Shown: positions 8,731 through 15,081 of the stretch, piece after piece
How positions within the stretch are numbered: the first letter of the stretch is position 1
Layout of the letters: each line of letters starts with the position of its first letter
NCBI GenBank assembly: GCA_035307785.1
Contig: DATGHS010000463.1
Location: 1-20,620 of the forward strand
Direction of reading: 5' to 3'
Origin: DATGHS01 sp035307785
Lineage (GTDB): Bacteria > Planctomycetota > Planctomycetia > Gemmatales > Gemmataceae
Length of the DNA: 20,620 bases
Made by a program: the position numbers and the translations under genes
Notes under the pieces: model-generated
The model's input: the letters and a program-made list of their open reading frames with translations, nothing else
What the model was told of the DNA's origin: nothing
The model's database searches: none

Positions 8731-8811
8731 GTCAGAGCCGCGCACGGAGCGCAGCGCAGTAAGCGGCACGCCGACCCGCTTACTGCGCTGCGCTCCGTGC
8801 GCGGCTCTGAC
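8731..8811. repeat. Perfect 36-bp inverted repeat (hairpin element)
   Basis: Two perfectly complementary 36-nt arms (8731-8766 and 8776-8811) flank a 9-nt loop (CACGCCGAC). The outer ends read GTCAGAGCCGCG and CGCGGCTCTGAC; the inner stem contains GCGCAGCGCAG. It sits inside the capsid pseudogene exactly where the reading frame is lost. No open reading frame belongs to it. A REP/MITE-like palindromic element is the simplest description, but I see no target duplication that proves transposition. Confidence 0.85.
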
Positions 8812-9042
8812 CGCCGGATGCACTCCACCGCGCCTTTGTGGCTGAACGTTTGGGCGCTGGCCAACTTGCTCGACGGCCTTCGTAATGGCCAGGTCGAGGT
8901 TTTTGGTGAGACCTTCGACCATGGCGCCCATCGACTTGGCCAGGATCGGCGCCAGGCGATCGTTGTGAACAGGATCGGCGACGCCGCCCTTAATGAGCAG
9001 TTCGGCGTCGCCGGGTTCGGAAAGAGCAATGACGGCGCCGGT

Positions 9043-9056
9043 CCCGGCGCGCCGGG
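9043..9056. repeat. 14-bp perfect palindrome CCCGGCGCGCCGGG, copy 1
   Basis: A self-complementary 14-mer lies in the frameshifted start of the capsid pseudogene, apparently as extra sequence between an LGNP-like segment and the AVIALSEP segment. The same 14-mer recurs 111 bp away at 9154-9167. Confidence 0.7.
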
Positions 9057-9153
9057 GTTGCCGAGCCATTCTTTTTGAGTTGCACGAACATGCGGGGGAC
9101 CTCGGATGGGATGCGCTGACATGGCAAGTCGATCCGTCTCCAGGCGGGCAAAT

Positions 9154-9167
9154 CCCGGCGCGCCGGG
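9154..9167. repeat. 14-bp perfect palindrome CCCGGCGCGCCGGG, copy 2
   Basis: This is identical to the copy at 9043-9056, and both are preceded by T. It lies between the capsid pseudogene start and the three-gene cassette. An imperfect hairpin follows immediately at 9176-9205 (GCCGTC/GACGGC outer arms and GGGC/GCCC inner arms). The rest of 9206-9385 shows an A/G-rich stretch but no gene or strong promoter. Confidence 0.7.
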
Positions 9168-9385
9168 ACTCAAAGGCCGTCTCCCCGGGCAAGCGCCCTG
9201 ACGGCTATGTGGACTAATTTACACTATGGCGTGGGGAGGGACCAAGAGGAGATGGGAGAGTAGAATAAGTACATGGGAACGTATTAAAGTAGAATCATTG
9301 TCCTGGCCGCCAACTATGACTTCCACCAATTAACTGCAGTTGGGTGGACGTGCCTAACACTCCACAGTTGCCAAGGTATTGCCCA

Positions 9386-9829
9386 ATGGAAATATCTTTT
9401 AATGAACTAGAGCAGCAGTTGCTAAGGTTTCTTAAACAAGAATTCCTTGAAAAGGGAGGCAGACCCAAAACGATGCTCGCCCCGGCCATTATGCACAACG
9501 ACGTCATGCAGAAATTTGGTCTCGACCTTCCGCAGTATCGGGAACTCATGGCAAGATTTGAACATTTCGGGATCGTGCGCGCCATTGCCATAGGTGCACG
9601 TAACGGTCATCTGCAAGTTGATGGAGTCGTGGTTGAGATCGTTCGCCAGCTAAACGATGCGGCAAAACAACCGAAACCAAAGCCGGACCGTTGGGAGCAA
9701 GTCAAGCGGTACTTTTTTGGCAAATGGTGGTTCGTTGGCGTCATGATCGCGATAGCGATCCTCGGCGCGGTGGCTGGCGTTGTGTCTTACTTCAAAACGA
9801 TAATCGAATGGTTCCACGGCCGGCCGTGA
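9386..9829 (+). CDS. Hypothetical winged-helix-like protein with one C-terminal membrane segment (cassette gene A)
   Basis: The 147-residue protein is read from ATG 9386. An in-frame GTG at 9344 would add 14 residues, and neither start has a clear ribosome site (AAGG lies 10 nt before the ATG). Residues 1-90 look like a small alpha/beta winged-helix-type domain (FNELEQQLLRFLKQEF, then a QYRELMARFEHFGIV helix and a GHLQVDGVVVEIVRQL strand-helix). A Lys/Pro-rich linker (91-105) leads to a membrane helix at about 114-137 (WWFVGVMIAIAILGAVAGVV) and a short tail. The soluble domain is probably cytoplasmic and tethered to the membrane. I do not recognise a named family. It begins a same-strand set of three genes with lower GC than the flanks, set between two phage head-gene remnants. 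Confidence 0.72.
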   Translation: MEISFNELEQQLLRFLKQEFLEKGGRPKTMLAPAIMHNDVMQKFGLDLPQYRELMARFEHFGIVRAIAIGARNGHLQVDGVVVEIVRQLNDAAKQPKPKPDRWEQVKRYFFGKWWFVGVMIAIAILGAVAGVVSYFKTIIEWFHGRP

Positions 9830-9859
9830 TAGACCTTCCATAACCGGAAGCCAACAAAC

Positions 9860-10408
9860 ATGGTTGAAGAAATTTCCGTGGTAGTCGATCCGACGCCCGC
9901 GCCAAACCCGGGTAATAGGCGAATTTCCCTTATTGGGCATTCTGGAGCAGGGAAAACCGATTGTCTTTTGCAGCTAGGGGCAGACCGCCAACTTGCTGAA
10001 ATGGATTCGGCTTTGGGAGTGACTCAGTCGCCGTCATTTCTGACGGCGCTCCAATGGTTGGTCGAAACCACGGCCAGTGAACCCGTAGTGGTAGTTAGTT
10101 GCCACGAGGAAATGTTGAAAGCGATGCAACGTGCGAAGTCCGCAGGCGAGTTACGCGAATACTTCTCGCGCCTCTATTTTGTTTACCTTTGGAAACAAAA
10201 GGATCGGCTGACACGTCATTTGGAAAAGACACACGCGGGGAGCAGCCAATACCGCGACACTTCCAGTAAGCGGTATACACTTGCTGCATACGAGCGTTTC
10301 CATCAAATGTTTCTATTGATCGCGGACTACACTATCGACGTCAGAGGAAAAAGCGCCGTGGAGGTTGCTGCTGAGGTAAGGGCATTATCCAAATCAGTGG
10401 GGGAATAG
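9860..10408 (+). CDS. P-loop NTPase, shikimate-kinase-like fold (cassette gene B)
   Basis: The 182-residue protein begins 30 nt after gene A. A Walker A motif (GHSGAGKT) occupies residues 26-33 after a beta strand (RRISLI). D49 in AEMDSALG falls where small kinases have a substrate or Mg-binding acidic residue. VVVVSCHEEML (76-86) reads as a following core strand. A charged lid-like region (110-140, rich in Lys, Arg and Ser) precedes the ADYTIDVRGKSAVEVAAEV ending, which resembles the C-terminal strand and helix of shikimate/gluconate-type kinases. The substrate cannot be told from sequence, and it is unlikely to be the housekeeping shikimate kinase given the context. A hand count of 10141-10200 gives 27 G/C in 60, well below neighbouring genes, which suggests transfer. 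Confidence 0.75.
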   Translation: MVEEISVVVDPTPAPNPGNRRISLIGHSGAGKTDCLLQLGADRQLAEMDSALGVTQSPSFLTALQWLVETTASEPVVVVSCHEEMLKAMQRAKSAGELREYFSRLYFVYLWKQKDRLTRHLEKTHAGSSQYRDTSSKRYTLAAYERFHQMFLLIADYTIDVRGKSAVEVAAEVRALSKSVGE

Positions 10409-10447
10409 AATCGTCTCCATAATCTCGAACAACGAGGATGTTTTACA

Positions 10448-10891
10448 ATGCCCAATTCGAATCCCCGAAAGCCGCCCTTGCCTCTGGCCACGTCCTTCCT
10501 TGCTTGCCTCGACATCTGGCGCGACGAGCGGACCAAGGCCGCGATTCTAGTGGCTCCGACGAGTCATGTGCCGGTGCAGCAATTCCCCGCGCATGTACGC
10601 ACATCGGTCTACGTCGAATTCACCGGCGGTCATGGCTCTTACGAGCCGCGGTTGCAGTTATTGGATTCCGACGATGAAGTGGTTTGGGGATGGAAGGGAA
10701 ATGTGCCGGTAGTGCACAACGACCCGCTCTTGCCCCATGAAGTCACCTTTCACGACATTACGGTAGCCGTGCCCAAGGTTGGTCGGTATCGGTTGGTGCT
10801 GCTGTTCAACGGGGAAGAGTTTGCGCAGCGATCGATGTGGTTCGGGTCGGCGCATGCATTCGCAAATGAGCAAGAGCACTCCGCTGAATAA
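10448..10891 (+). CDS. DUF6941-like beta-sandwich protein (cassette gene C)
   Basis: The 147-residue protein starts at ATG 10448, 39 nt after gene B, with a weak AGGA upstream. It has no signal peptide or membrane segment. The layout is mostly beta: FLACLDIWRDERTKAAILVA, then QQFPAHVRTSVYVEFTGGHG, a middle region with RLQLLDSDDEVVWGW, and a late VGRYRLVLLFNGEEFAQRSM segment. This pattern (short opening helix or strand, FPA segment, Y-x-L-x-L-x-NGE hairpin) resembles DUF6941-type proteins; their function is unknown. The assignment is from memory of the pattern and is moderate. The stop lies 10 nt from the convergent prohead-protease remnant, which marks the right edge of the cassette. Confidence 0.7.
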   Translation: MPNSNPRKPPLPLATSFLACLDIWRDERTKAAILVAPTSHVPVQQFPAHVRTSVYVEFTGGHGSYEPRLQLLDSDDEVVWGWKGNVPVVHNDPLLPHEVTFHDITVAVPKVGRYRLVLLFNGEEFAQRSMWFGSAHAFANEQEHSAE

Positions 10892-10900
10892 GCGAAACGG

Positions 10901-11390
10901 CTACACTCTTCCGGTCTTCCTCTCCAACGCGTCTCGTACGGCCTCCTCCGCGATTCCATTCCAATCGACGGCCCTCACGCGCTGCTCCACCGCCCGCTGG
11001 TGCTCCGCCAGCGTAATGAACGCCGCCGTCGGCATGGCCGGCGGCGCTTCGATCCCCAGCGCCTTGGCGAATTCCGGCGACAGCGACTTCGACACGGCCT
11101 CGACCGTGGCGTTCTGCTGCACGCCCAGGTAGCAGCAGCTGTATTCGAGCAGGATCCATTCATCGAGGATCAAATCGACTTTGGCCAGCGAGGGATTTTC
11201 CTGCCGCTCATGTTCCTTCGGCGTGTGGGCCTTCACTGGCAACAAGCCGATGCTCTTCGCATTCATCAGGCCATTTTGAACCAACGCAAACGCAACATCG
11301 GGCGGCCAGTCCTTGCCATCGGGCCAATCCTTTTCCGGCTTGGAGGGATAGATCGTCTTCGCCTTGATGCCGGCGCGCTCGCCATCCTTT
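10901..11390 (-). pseudogene. HK97-family phage prohead protease remnant (N-terminal part missing)
   Basis: An open frame extends to about 11488, but protease-like sequence begins only near GIKAKTIYP. The key segments are DWPPDVAFALVQNGLMNAKS, SIGLLPVKAHTPKEHERQE, and ILDEWILLEYSCCYLGVQQN leading into ATVEAVSK. The S-x-G(F/L)-LP segment corresponds to the catalytic-serine region of HK97 prohead proteases, and EWxLLEYS is a family hallmark. The upstream part that should carry the catalytic His is absent, replaced by an unrelated Arg/Ser-rich stretch. The C-terminal tail (to ERKTGRV) is charged. On the minus strand it precedes the capsid pseudogene, the usual phage order, with the three-gene cassette inserted between them in reverse orientation. 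Confidence 0.65.
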
Positions 11391-11719
11391 ACGCGCTTGC
11401 GCCGGAGTGACCAAAAAAACGAACTCCGGAAAATTGACCGATTGCGGGACTTGGCAGATTGTCTTATTTGAGCCAGCACCAGCCCCAAGGCCGTAATCCT
11501 CCGGGCGAATTATTCCTTGACATCCCTTGAACCGGACCGTACCTTTGCGCGGCCAGGAATGCGCGGCGGTACGGCCAGGATTCCAGAGGTGCTACAGAAT
11601 GCAACAGAAATGCAACAAAATGCTTCACCCGTAAAGAATTTCAGCTTCGGCAGGCAGCGCCAGGGCCCTCAACTTGTCCGTAAACTGCCTGTTCTTGTCC
11701 GATCCCCCCCCACACGTTC

Positions 11720-11743
11720 GGGCACGGTCTCCTGACCGTGCCC
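11720..11743. repeat. Perfect 10-bp hairpin GGGCACGGTC/GACCGTGCCC
   Basis: The arms are perfectly complementary around a TCCT loop, closed by GGTC/GACC. The loop-closing stem is the same as in the larger hairpin 36 bp away at 11779-11828. No T-run follows on either strand, so it is listed as a repeat and not a terminator. Confidence 0.75.
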
Positions 11744-11778
11744 TATGGCTGGACCTAAGGTCTCGAATTCTTCGCAGA

Positions 11779-11828
11779 CCTTCGGCCGTTGTGGCCGGGT
11801 CGGGAGACCCGGCCACAACGGCCGAAGG
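11779..11828. repeat. Perfect 23-bp hairpin downstream of the sulfatase gene
   Basis: The arms at 11779-11801 and 11806-11828 are perfectly complementary (outer CCTTCGGCCG, inner GGCCGGGTC) with a GGGA loop. It lies 14 nt beyond the sulfatase stop codon, so it could protect or end that transcript. There is no T-run on the minus-strand exit side. Confidence 0.8.
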
Positions 11829-11842
11829 AAATTTTGGAACCG

Positions 11843-13213
11843 CTACTCATGCACATACTTCACCAGCCACGGGTCTTGCGTCTTCTCCTGCCATGTCTTC
11901 AGTCGCTTTCGCAAGTCGGCCAGCGTCTCGGCTTGCTTCGGATCATCGGCCAGGTTCTTCAACTCGCTCGGGTCGGTGCGAAGATCGTACAGTTCTTCCT
12001 TCGGCCGGTGCAAGTATTGGGCCATGGTGCGCTGGCCCAGCATGGTGTCGCCGCGCTTGAGGATGCCTTGCCAGGTAAGGCCGTCGTACAAGTCCTGGGC
12101 CGTGGGGAACGGCAATTCATGGGCGAGGTTCAAAATGTACTTGTGGTTGCGCGTGCGGATCATGCGCATTGGGTAATACATCGTGATCTCGTGGAATTGG
12201 TGCGAGCCGAATACCTCGTCCCAGCCGGCCGGGTTCTCCTGCTCCAGGATCGGCAACAGCGAGCGGCCCTGCATGGCGGCCGGCTGCTTCTGGCCCATCC
12301 AGTCGAGAATCGTGGGAGCGATGTCGGTGTAGCTCGCCATCCCGTTGCAAACGCCAGGCTTGCGGCCGGGGGCGTGAATGATCAGCGGCAAGTGCAGGCC
12401 GGCATCGTAGAGCGTGGTCTTGGCGCCGGGAAAAGGAATGCCGTTGTCGCTGAGGAAGATCACCAGCGTGTCGTCTTCGTGCTTCAGTTCCTTCAGCACT
12501 TTCATCAACAAGCCGATGCCGTAATCGAGCCGGGTGGCAGAGCGATAGTAATCGGCCAGGTCGGCCCGGCAATCAGGCTGGTCGGGCAGGTGATAAGGCA
12601 ACTCGACTTTGGCCGGATTATAGGTGATATCGGGCACGCCCTTGACGGCGTTGCCGAAGCCTTTGGCGGCCCGGTGCGGATCGGTGTATCCCATGACGAG
12701 CAGGAACGGCTTGTCGCCGGAGTCTTGAATGAACTTCCGCGCTTGCTCGGCCATGAGCGGCACGTTGCGACCGTTGCCGGGAATTTCTTCGTCCCAGGGG
12801 TAAACCTCCTTCGGCTGCACGTGCACCTTGGCGACGATGCCGGAACGATAGCCGGCCGCCTTCAAGATGCGCGGCAGGCTCTGCACCTGGCGGAAGGTGT
12901 AGGCGTTGTGCGTTGCGTGCGCGAGTCCGTACTGCCCGCAAGAGTGCGACTGCATGCCGGTGTAGAGGGTCGCCCGGCTCGGGCTGCACGACGAGACACA
13001 AGCGAAGGCGTTGCTGAAGCGGGTGCCGTTGGCAGCGAGCGCGTCGATGTTCGGCGTCTGGATGACTTTGTTGCCGTAGCAACCGAGGTCGAGACCAAGA
13101 TCATCGGCAATGAGGAAGACGACATTGCGGCGTGGATTTTGGGCACGGCCGTCGGCGGCCAGCGCCAGCGAAATGGCAAGGGCCGCGAACAGTATTCGTG
13201 GGAGAGGGCGCAC
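11843..13213 (-). CDS. Secreted formylglycine sulfatase of the heparan N-sulfatase (SGSH) type
   Basis: The 456-residue protein is read from GTG 13213, because GGAGG lies 8 nt upstream and the protein then opens directly with a signal peptide (MRPLPRILFAALAISLALAA). An upstream in-frame ATG at 13234 would add seven charged residues before it. The metal-binding NVVFLIADDLG segment, the formylglycine motif CSPSR (Cys76) and SDNGIPFP are all present. The C-terminal half (FGSHQFHEITMYYPMR, ELYDLRTDPSELKNL, WQEKTQDPW) closely resembles human N-sulfoglucosamine sulfohydrolase as I remember it, over nearly full length. The likely reaction is hydrolysis of a sulfate or sulfamate ester on a glycan; the natural substrate in this organism is unknown. 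Planctomycetes carry many such enzymes. It is divergent from the CoxG-like gene. Confidence 0.93.
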   Translation of the reverse strand: MRPLPRILFAALAISLALAADGRAQNPRRNVVFLIADDLGLDLGCYGNKVIQTPNIDALAANGTRFSNAFACVSSCSPSRATLYTGMQSHSCGQYGLAHATHNAYTFRQVQSLPRILKAAGYRSGIVAKVHVQPKEVYPWDEEIPGNGRNVPLMAEQARKFIQDSGDKPFLLVMGYTDPHRAAKGFGNAVKGVPDITYNPAKVELPYHLPDQPDCRADLADYYRSATRLDYGIGLLMKVLKELKHEDDTLVIFLSDNGIPFPGAKTTLYDAGLHLPLIIHAPGRKPGVCNGMASYTDIAPTILDWMGQKQPAAMQGRSLLPILEQENPAGWDEVFGSHQFHEITMYYPMRMIRTRNHKYILNLAHELPFPTAQDLYDGLTWQGILKRGDTMLGQRTMAQYLHRPKEELYDLRTDPSELKNLADDPKQAETLADLRKRLKTWQEKTQDPWLVKYVHE

Positions 13214-13295
13214 GGCAGGTTCCTCCGGGGACATATAATTTCAACAGCGACAGCATATCCGCCTACTAAAAAGCCGCAAGCGGCAGGAGCTGGCC

Positions 13296-13739
13296 ATGCA
13301 GTTCGAGGGCGACAAGGATTTTCCGCTTCCGCCGGACCAAGTCTGGCCGCGCATTTCCGACGCCCGCTTCCTGGTGGACAGCTTGAAGGATCCGGGGCAA
13401 CTGCTGCTGCGGGGACTGGACGTCGGCGAGTGGCGCGTGAAACCTGCCGCTTCCTTCATTTCCGGCACGATCGACAACCGATTAGAGATCACCAATCGCA
13501 AACCGCCCGAAGAGATGACTGTGGTGCTGACCGGCAAAGGCGTCGGAAGCAGCAGCACCACGGTGATAGTCTTCAAAGTCCTGCCCCATGAAGGCGGCAC
13601 GCGAATTCACTGGCAGGCGGAGATCACGCAGCTAACCGGCTTGTTGAAAATGATTCCGAAAGGCTTGATCCAGGCCACGGCCAAGAAAGTAATCGAGGAT
13701 GTGTGGGACGGCGTGGAACAGCAACTGAAGAGAGTATAA
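13296..13739 (+). CDS. SRPBCC (CoxG-like) family protein
   Basis: The 147-residue protein has AGGAG 8 nt before ATG 13296. The sequence follows the CoxG/START-like pattern: an N-terminal strand ending in FPLPPDQVWPRISDARFLVD, a central set of strands (EMTVVLTGKGVGSSSTTVIV, GGTRIHWQAEITQLTG), and the long C-terminal helix (ATAKKVIEDVWDGVEQQLKR). CoxG is membrane-associated in carbon monoxide dehydrogenase maturation, but no cox genes are seen here and many SRPBCC proteins of this size have unknown ligands. It is divergent from the sulfatase with about 80 bp between the starts, and convergent with the acyl-CoA dehydrogenase. A general lipid-binding role is possible but not shown. Confidence 0.8.
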   Translation: MQFEGDKDFPLPPDQVWPRISDARFLVDSLKDPGQLLLRGLDVGEWRVKPAASFISGTIDNRLEITNRKPPEEMTVVLTGKGVGSSSTTVIVFKVLPHEGGTRIHWQAEITQLTGLLKMIPKGLIQATAKKVIEDVWDGVEQQLKRV

Positions 13740-13741
13740 AG

Positions 13742-13763
13742 CCCACGGACGGAAGTCCGTGGG
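13742..13763. terminator. Perfect 9-bp hairpin between convergent genes
   Basis: CCCACGGAC, a GGAA loop and GTCCGTGGG form a perfect stem 2 nt after one stop codon and 17 nt before the other. The position suits a bidirectional transcript end, although no T-run follows. The left arm is shared with the hairpin at 7348-7373, so it may be a dispersed repeat that also serves this role. Confidence 0.55.
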
Positions 13764-13780
13764 AAGTCGGCCATCCACTC

Positions 13781-14956
13781 CTACTTAAACGCTTCCCAAT
13801 CCTTGCCCCCCAGGACGCTGGCGGCGATTTTCAACTTCAGGATTTCATCGGTGCCTTCGTAGATTCGGCAAACGCGCACGTCTTGCAAATGCCGGCCCGG
13901 GCGGTAAAGCGTGGACCAACCACGGCCGCCGAAAACTTGCACGGCCCGGTCGGCGGCATCCCAGGCCGCATTAGCCACGAAGAGTTTCGCCTGCGCGGCG
14001 GCGAGGTCGGCCTTTTTCCAGGCTTCTGCATCCTTGGGATTGGCGGCCGCGGCATCCTTCAGTTCCGCCGCCCACAGCACCATGTTCTCCGAAGACACCC
14101 GGTGCTGCTCGATCATCGCAATGTGTTCCTGGACCAACTGATGTTTGGCGATCGGCTTGCCGTGCTGAACGCGCTCTTTGGCATAGTTGATCGCCTCTTC
14201 CAGGCAATCCTCAATGACACCGAGGCTGCCGGCTGCCACGCTGATGCGACCGCTCACGAGCGAGCCCATGGCAATGCGGAAGCCTTCGCCTTCCGTGCCA
14301 AGGAGGTTGGCCGCCGGCACCGCCACGTTCTGCATCTCGAACATGGCAGTGTTCGATGTTGGCATGCCCATTTTGGCCAGCAGAGTTTCGCTGGTGAAGC
14401 CGGGCACTTTAGTATCGATGACGAACGCGCTCATGCGCTTGGCGCCAGTGCTGGGATAGGCGAATGTGACAATCGCATCGGCGATGCCGCCGTTGGAGAT
14501 CAAGTACTTCACGCCGTTGAGAACAAACTGGTCGCCCTTGCGCTCGTAGGTCGATTGCATTTCCAGCGGGTTGCTGCCGGCGTCGGGCTCGGTGAGGCCG
14601 AAGGCCAGAATCTTCTCGCCCCGACAAGCGGCGGGCAGATAGTGCTTCTTGAGGTCGTCACTGCCCCAGGTGAGGATCGGGTATTCGCCGATGGAAGTGT
14701 GGCCCGAGAAGAACGTGCGCACGCCGGTGCCTTCGCGGCCGATGCGAGCCAGGGCTTTGGCATAGGTGACAGTATCGGCCCCCCGGCCGCCGAGTACCTT
14801 GGGCACAATCATGCCGAGGATGTTGTGCTTCTTTGCCAGCGGCGCTACTTGATCGTTGAACTTGTGTTCGGCATAGCACCACTCTTCAAGGGGGCGAATT
14901 TCCTGGCAAAACGCGTCCACGGCGGCCAGCAACTGCTGGGATTCTTGCGGCGTCAT
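13781..14956 (-). CDS. Acyl-CoA dehydrogenase
   Basis: The 391-residue protein has the usual family length, and ATG 14956 is preceded by GGAGG at 8 nt. The FAD/substrate segment AFGLTEPDAGSNP is at 118-130, and a VLNGVKYLISNGGIADAIV region follows. E367 in RIYEGTDEIL is in the place of the catalytic base of many acyl-CoA dehydrogenases. The C-terminal helices contain ADRAVQVFGGRGWSTLYRPG, typical of the domain. The enzyme should oxidise an acyl-CoA to the trans-2-enoyl-CoA with electrons passed to ETF, in the cytoplasm; chain length and branching cannot be told. There is no beta-oxidation operon around it. The gene is divergent from the HEAT-repeat gene with a 125-bp shared upstream region. 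Confidence 0.93.
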   Translation of the reverse strand: MTPQESQQLLAAVDAFCQEIRPLEEWCYAEHKFNDQVAPLAKKHNILGMIVPKVLGGRGADTVTYAKALARIGREGTGVRTFFSGHTSIGEYPILTWGSDDLKKHYLPAACRGEKILAFGLTEPDAGSNPLEMQSTYERKGDQFVLNGVKYLISNGGIADAIVTFAYPSTGAKRMSAFVIDTKVPGFTSETLLAKMGMPTSNTAMFEMQNVAVPAANLLGTEGEGFRIAMGSLVSGRISVAAGSLGVIEDCLEEAINYAKERVQHGKPIAKHQLVQEHIAMIEQHRVSSENMVLWAAELKDAAAANPKDAEAWKKADLAAAQAKLFVANAAWDAADRAVQVFGGRGWSTLYRPGRHLQDVRVCRIYEGTDEILKLKIAASVLGGKDWEAFK

Positions 14957-15081
14957 CTTCGGTTCCTCCGTTTGAGGAGAATTGTATCTTTCGGAGGCGT
15001 TTATTTCCCTATCGCCATTGGCAAGTTTGCAGCGGCTTTGGTAAGCTAAGGATTCGGGAAGAGAAATTACGAGGTCCGATC

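Larger units (their letters stand above)
8471..9091 (-). pseudogene. HK97-type phage major capsid pseudogene (frameshifted, 3' truncated)
   Basis: Capsid-like sequence is spread over three frames. The start (MFVQLKK at 9091, with GAGG upstream) shifts almost at once. IALSEPGDAELLIKGGVADP and a following GLTKNLDLAITKAVEQ segment are in a second frame, and SHKGAVECIRR is in a third. The 81-nt hairpin at 8731-8811 comes next. Beyond it LASTQAKFKAALAESSGVTG, GYTVPPDFYQQ and PMASATMQFPFLDITTVQ resume in another frame. These segments resemble the N-terminal half of planctomycete phage-type capsids. Homology stops near 8475, just before the small HTH gene, so the C-terminal half is gone. The order protease then capsid on the minus strand matches phage head modules. 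Non-functional as capsid. Confidence 0.75.
11489..11842. other. Noncoding, repeat-rich spacer
   Basis: No convincing gene is seen. The stretch holds near-tandem units around 11590-11625 (CTACAGAATGC, AACAGAAATGC, AACAAAATGC), a 10-bp-stem hairpin at 11720-11743 and a 23-bp-stem hairpin at 11779-11828. It separates the phage remnant from the sulfatase gene. Confidence 0.6.

Noticed and set aside
8731..8811. Rho-independent terminator
   Set aside because: The stem is far longer than a terminator, it lies inside a pseudogene, and no T-run follows on either strand.
9860..10408. Annotation of cassette gene B as aroK
   Set aside because: Only the P-loop and C-terminal outline match. Substrate-binding residues cannot be confirmed and the context is phage-derived.
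11789..13591. Long open frame (600 codons) on the plus strand
   Set aside because: It is antisense to the sulfatase and then runs into the CoxG-like gene in another frame. The protein is Arg/Gly/Val-rich without a recognisable family.
13703..15049. Long open frame (448 codons) on the plus strand
   Set aside because: It is antisense to the acyl-CoA dehydrogenase, whose catalytic and FAD motifs are clear on the minus strand.
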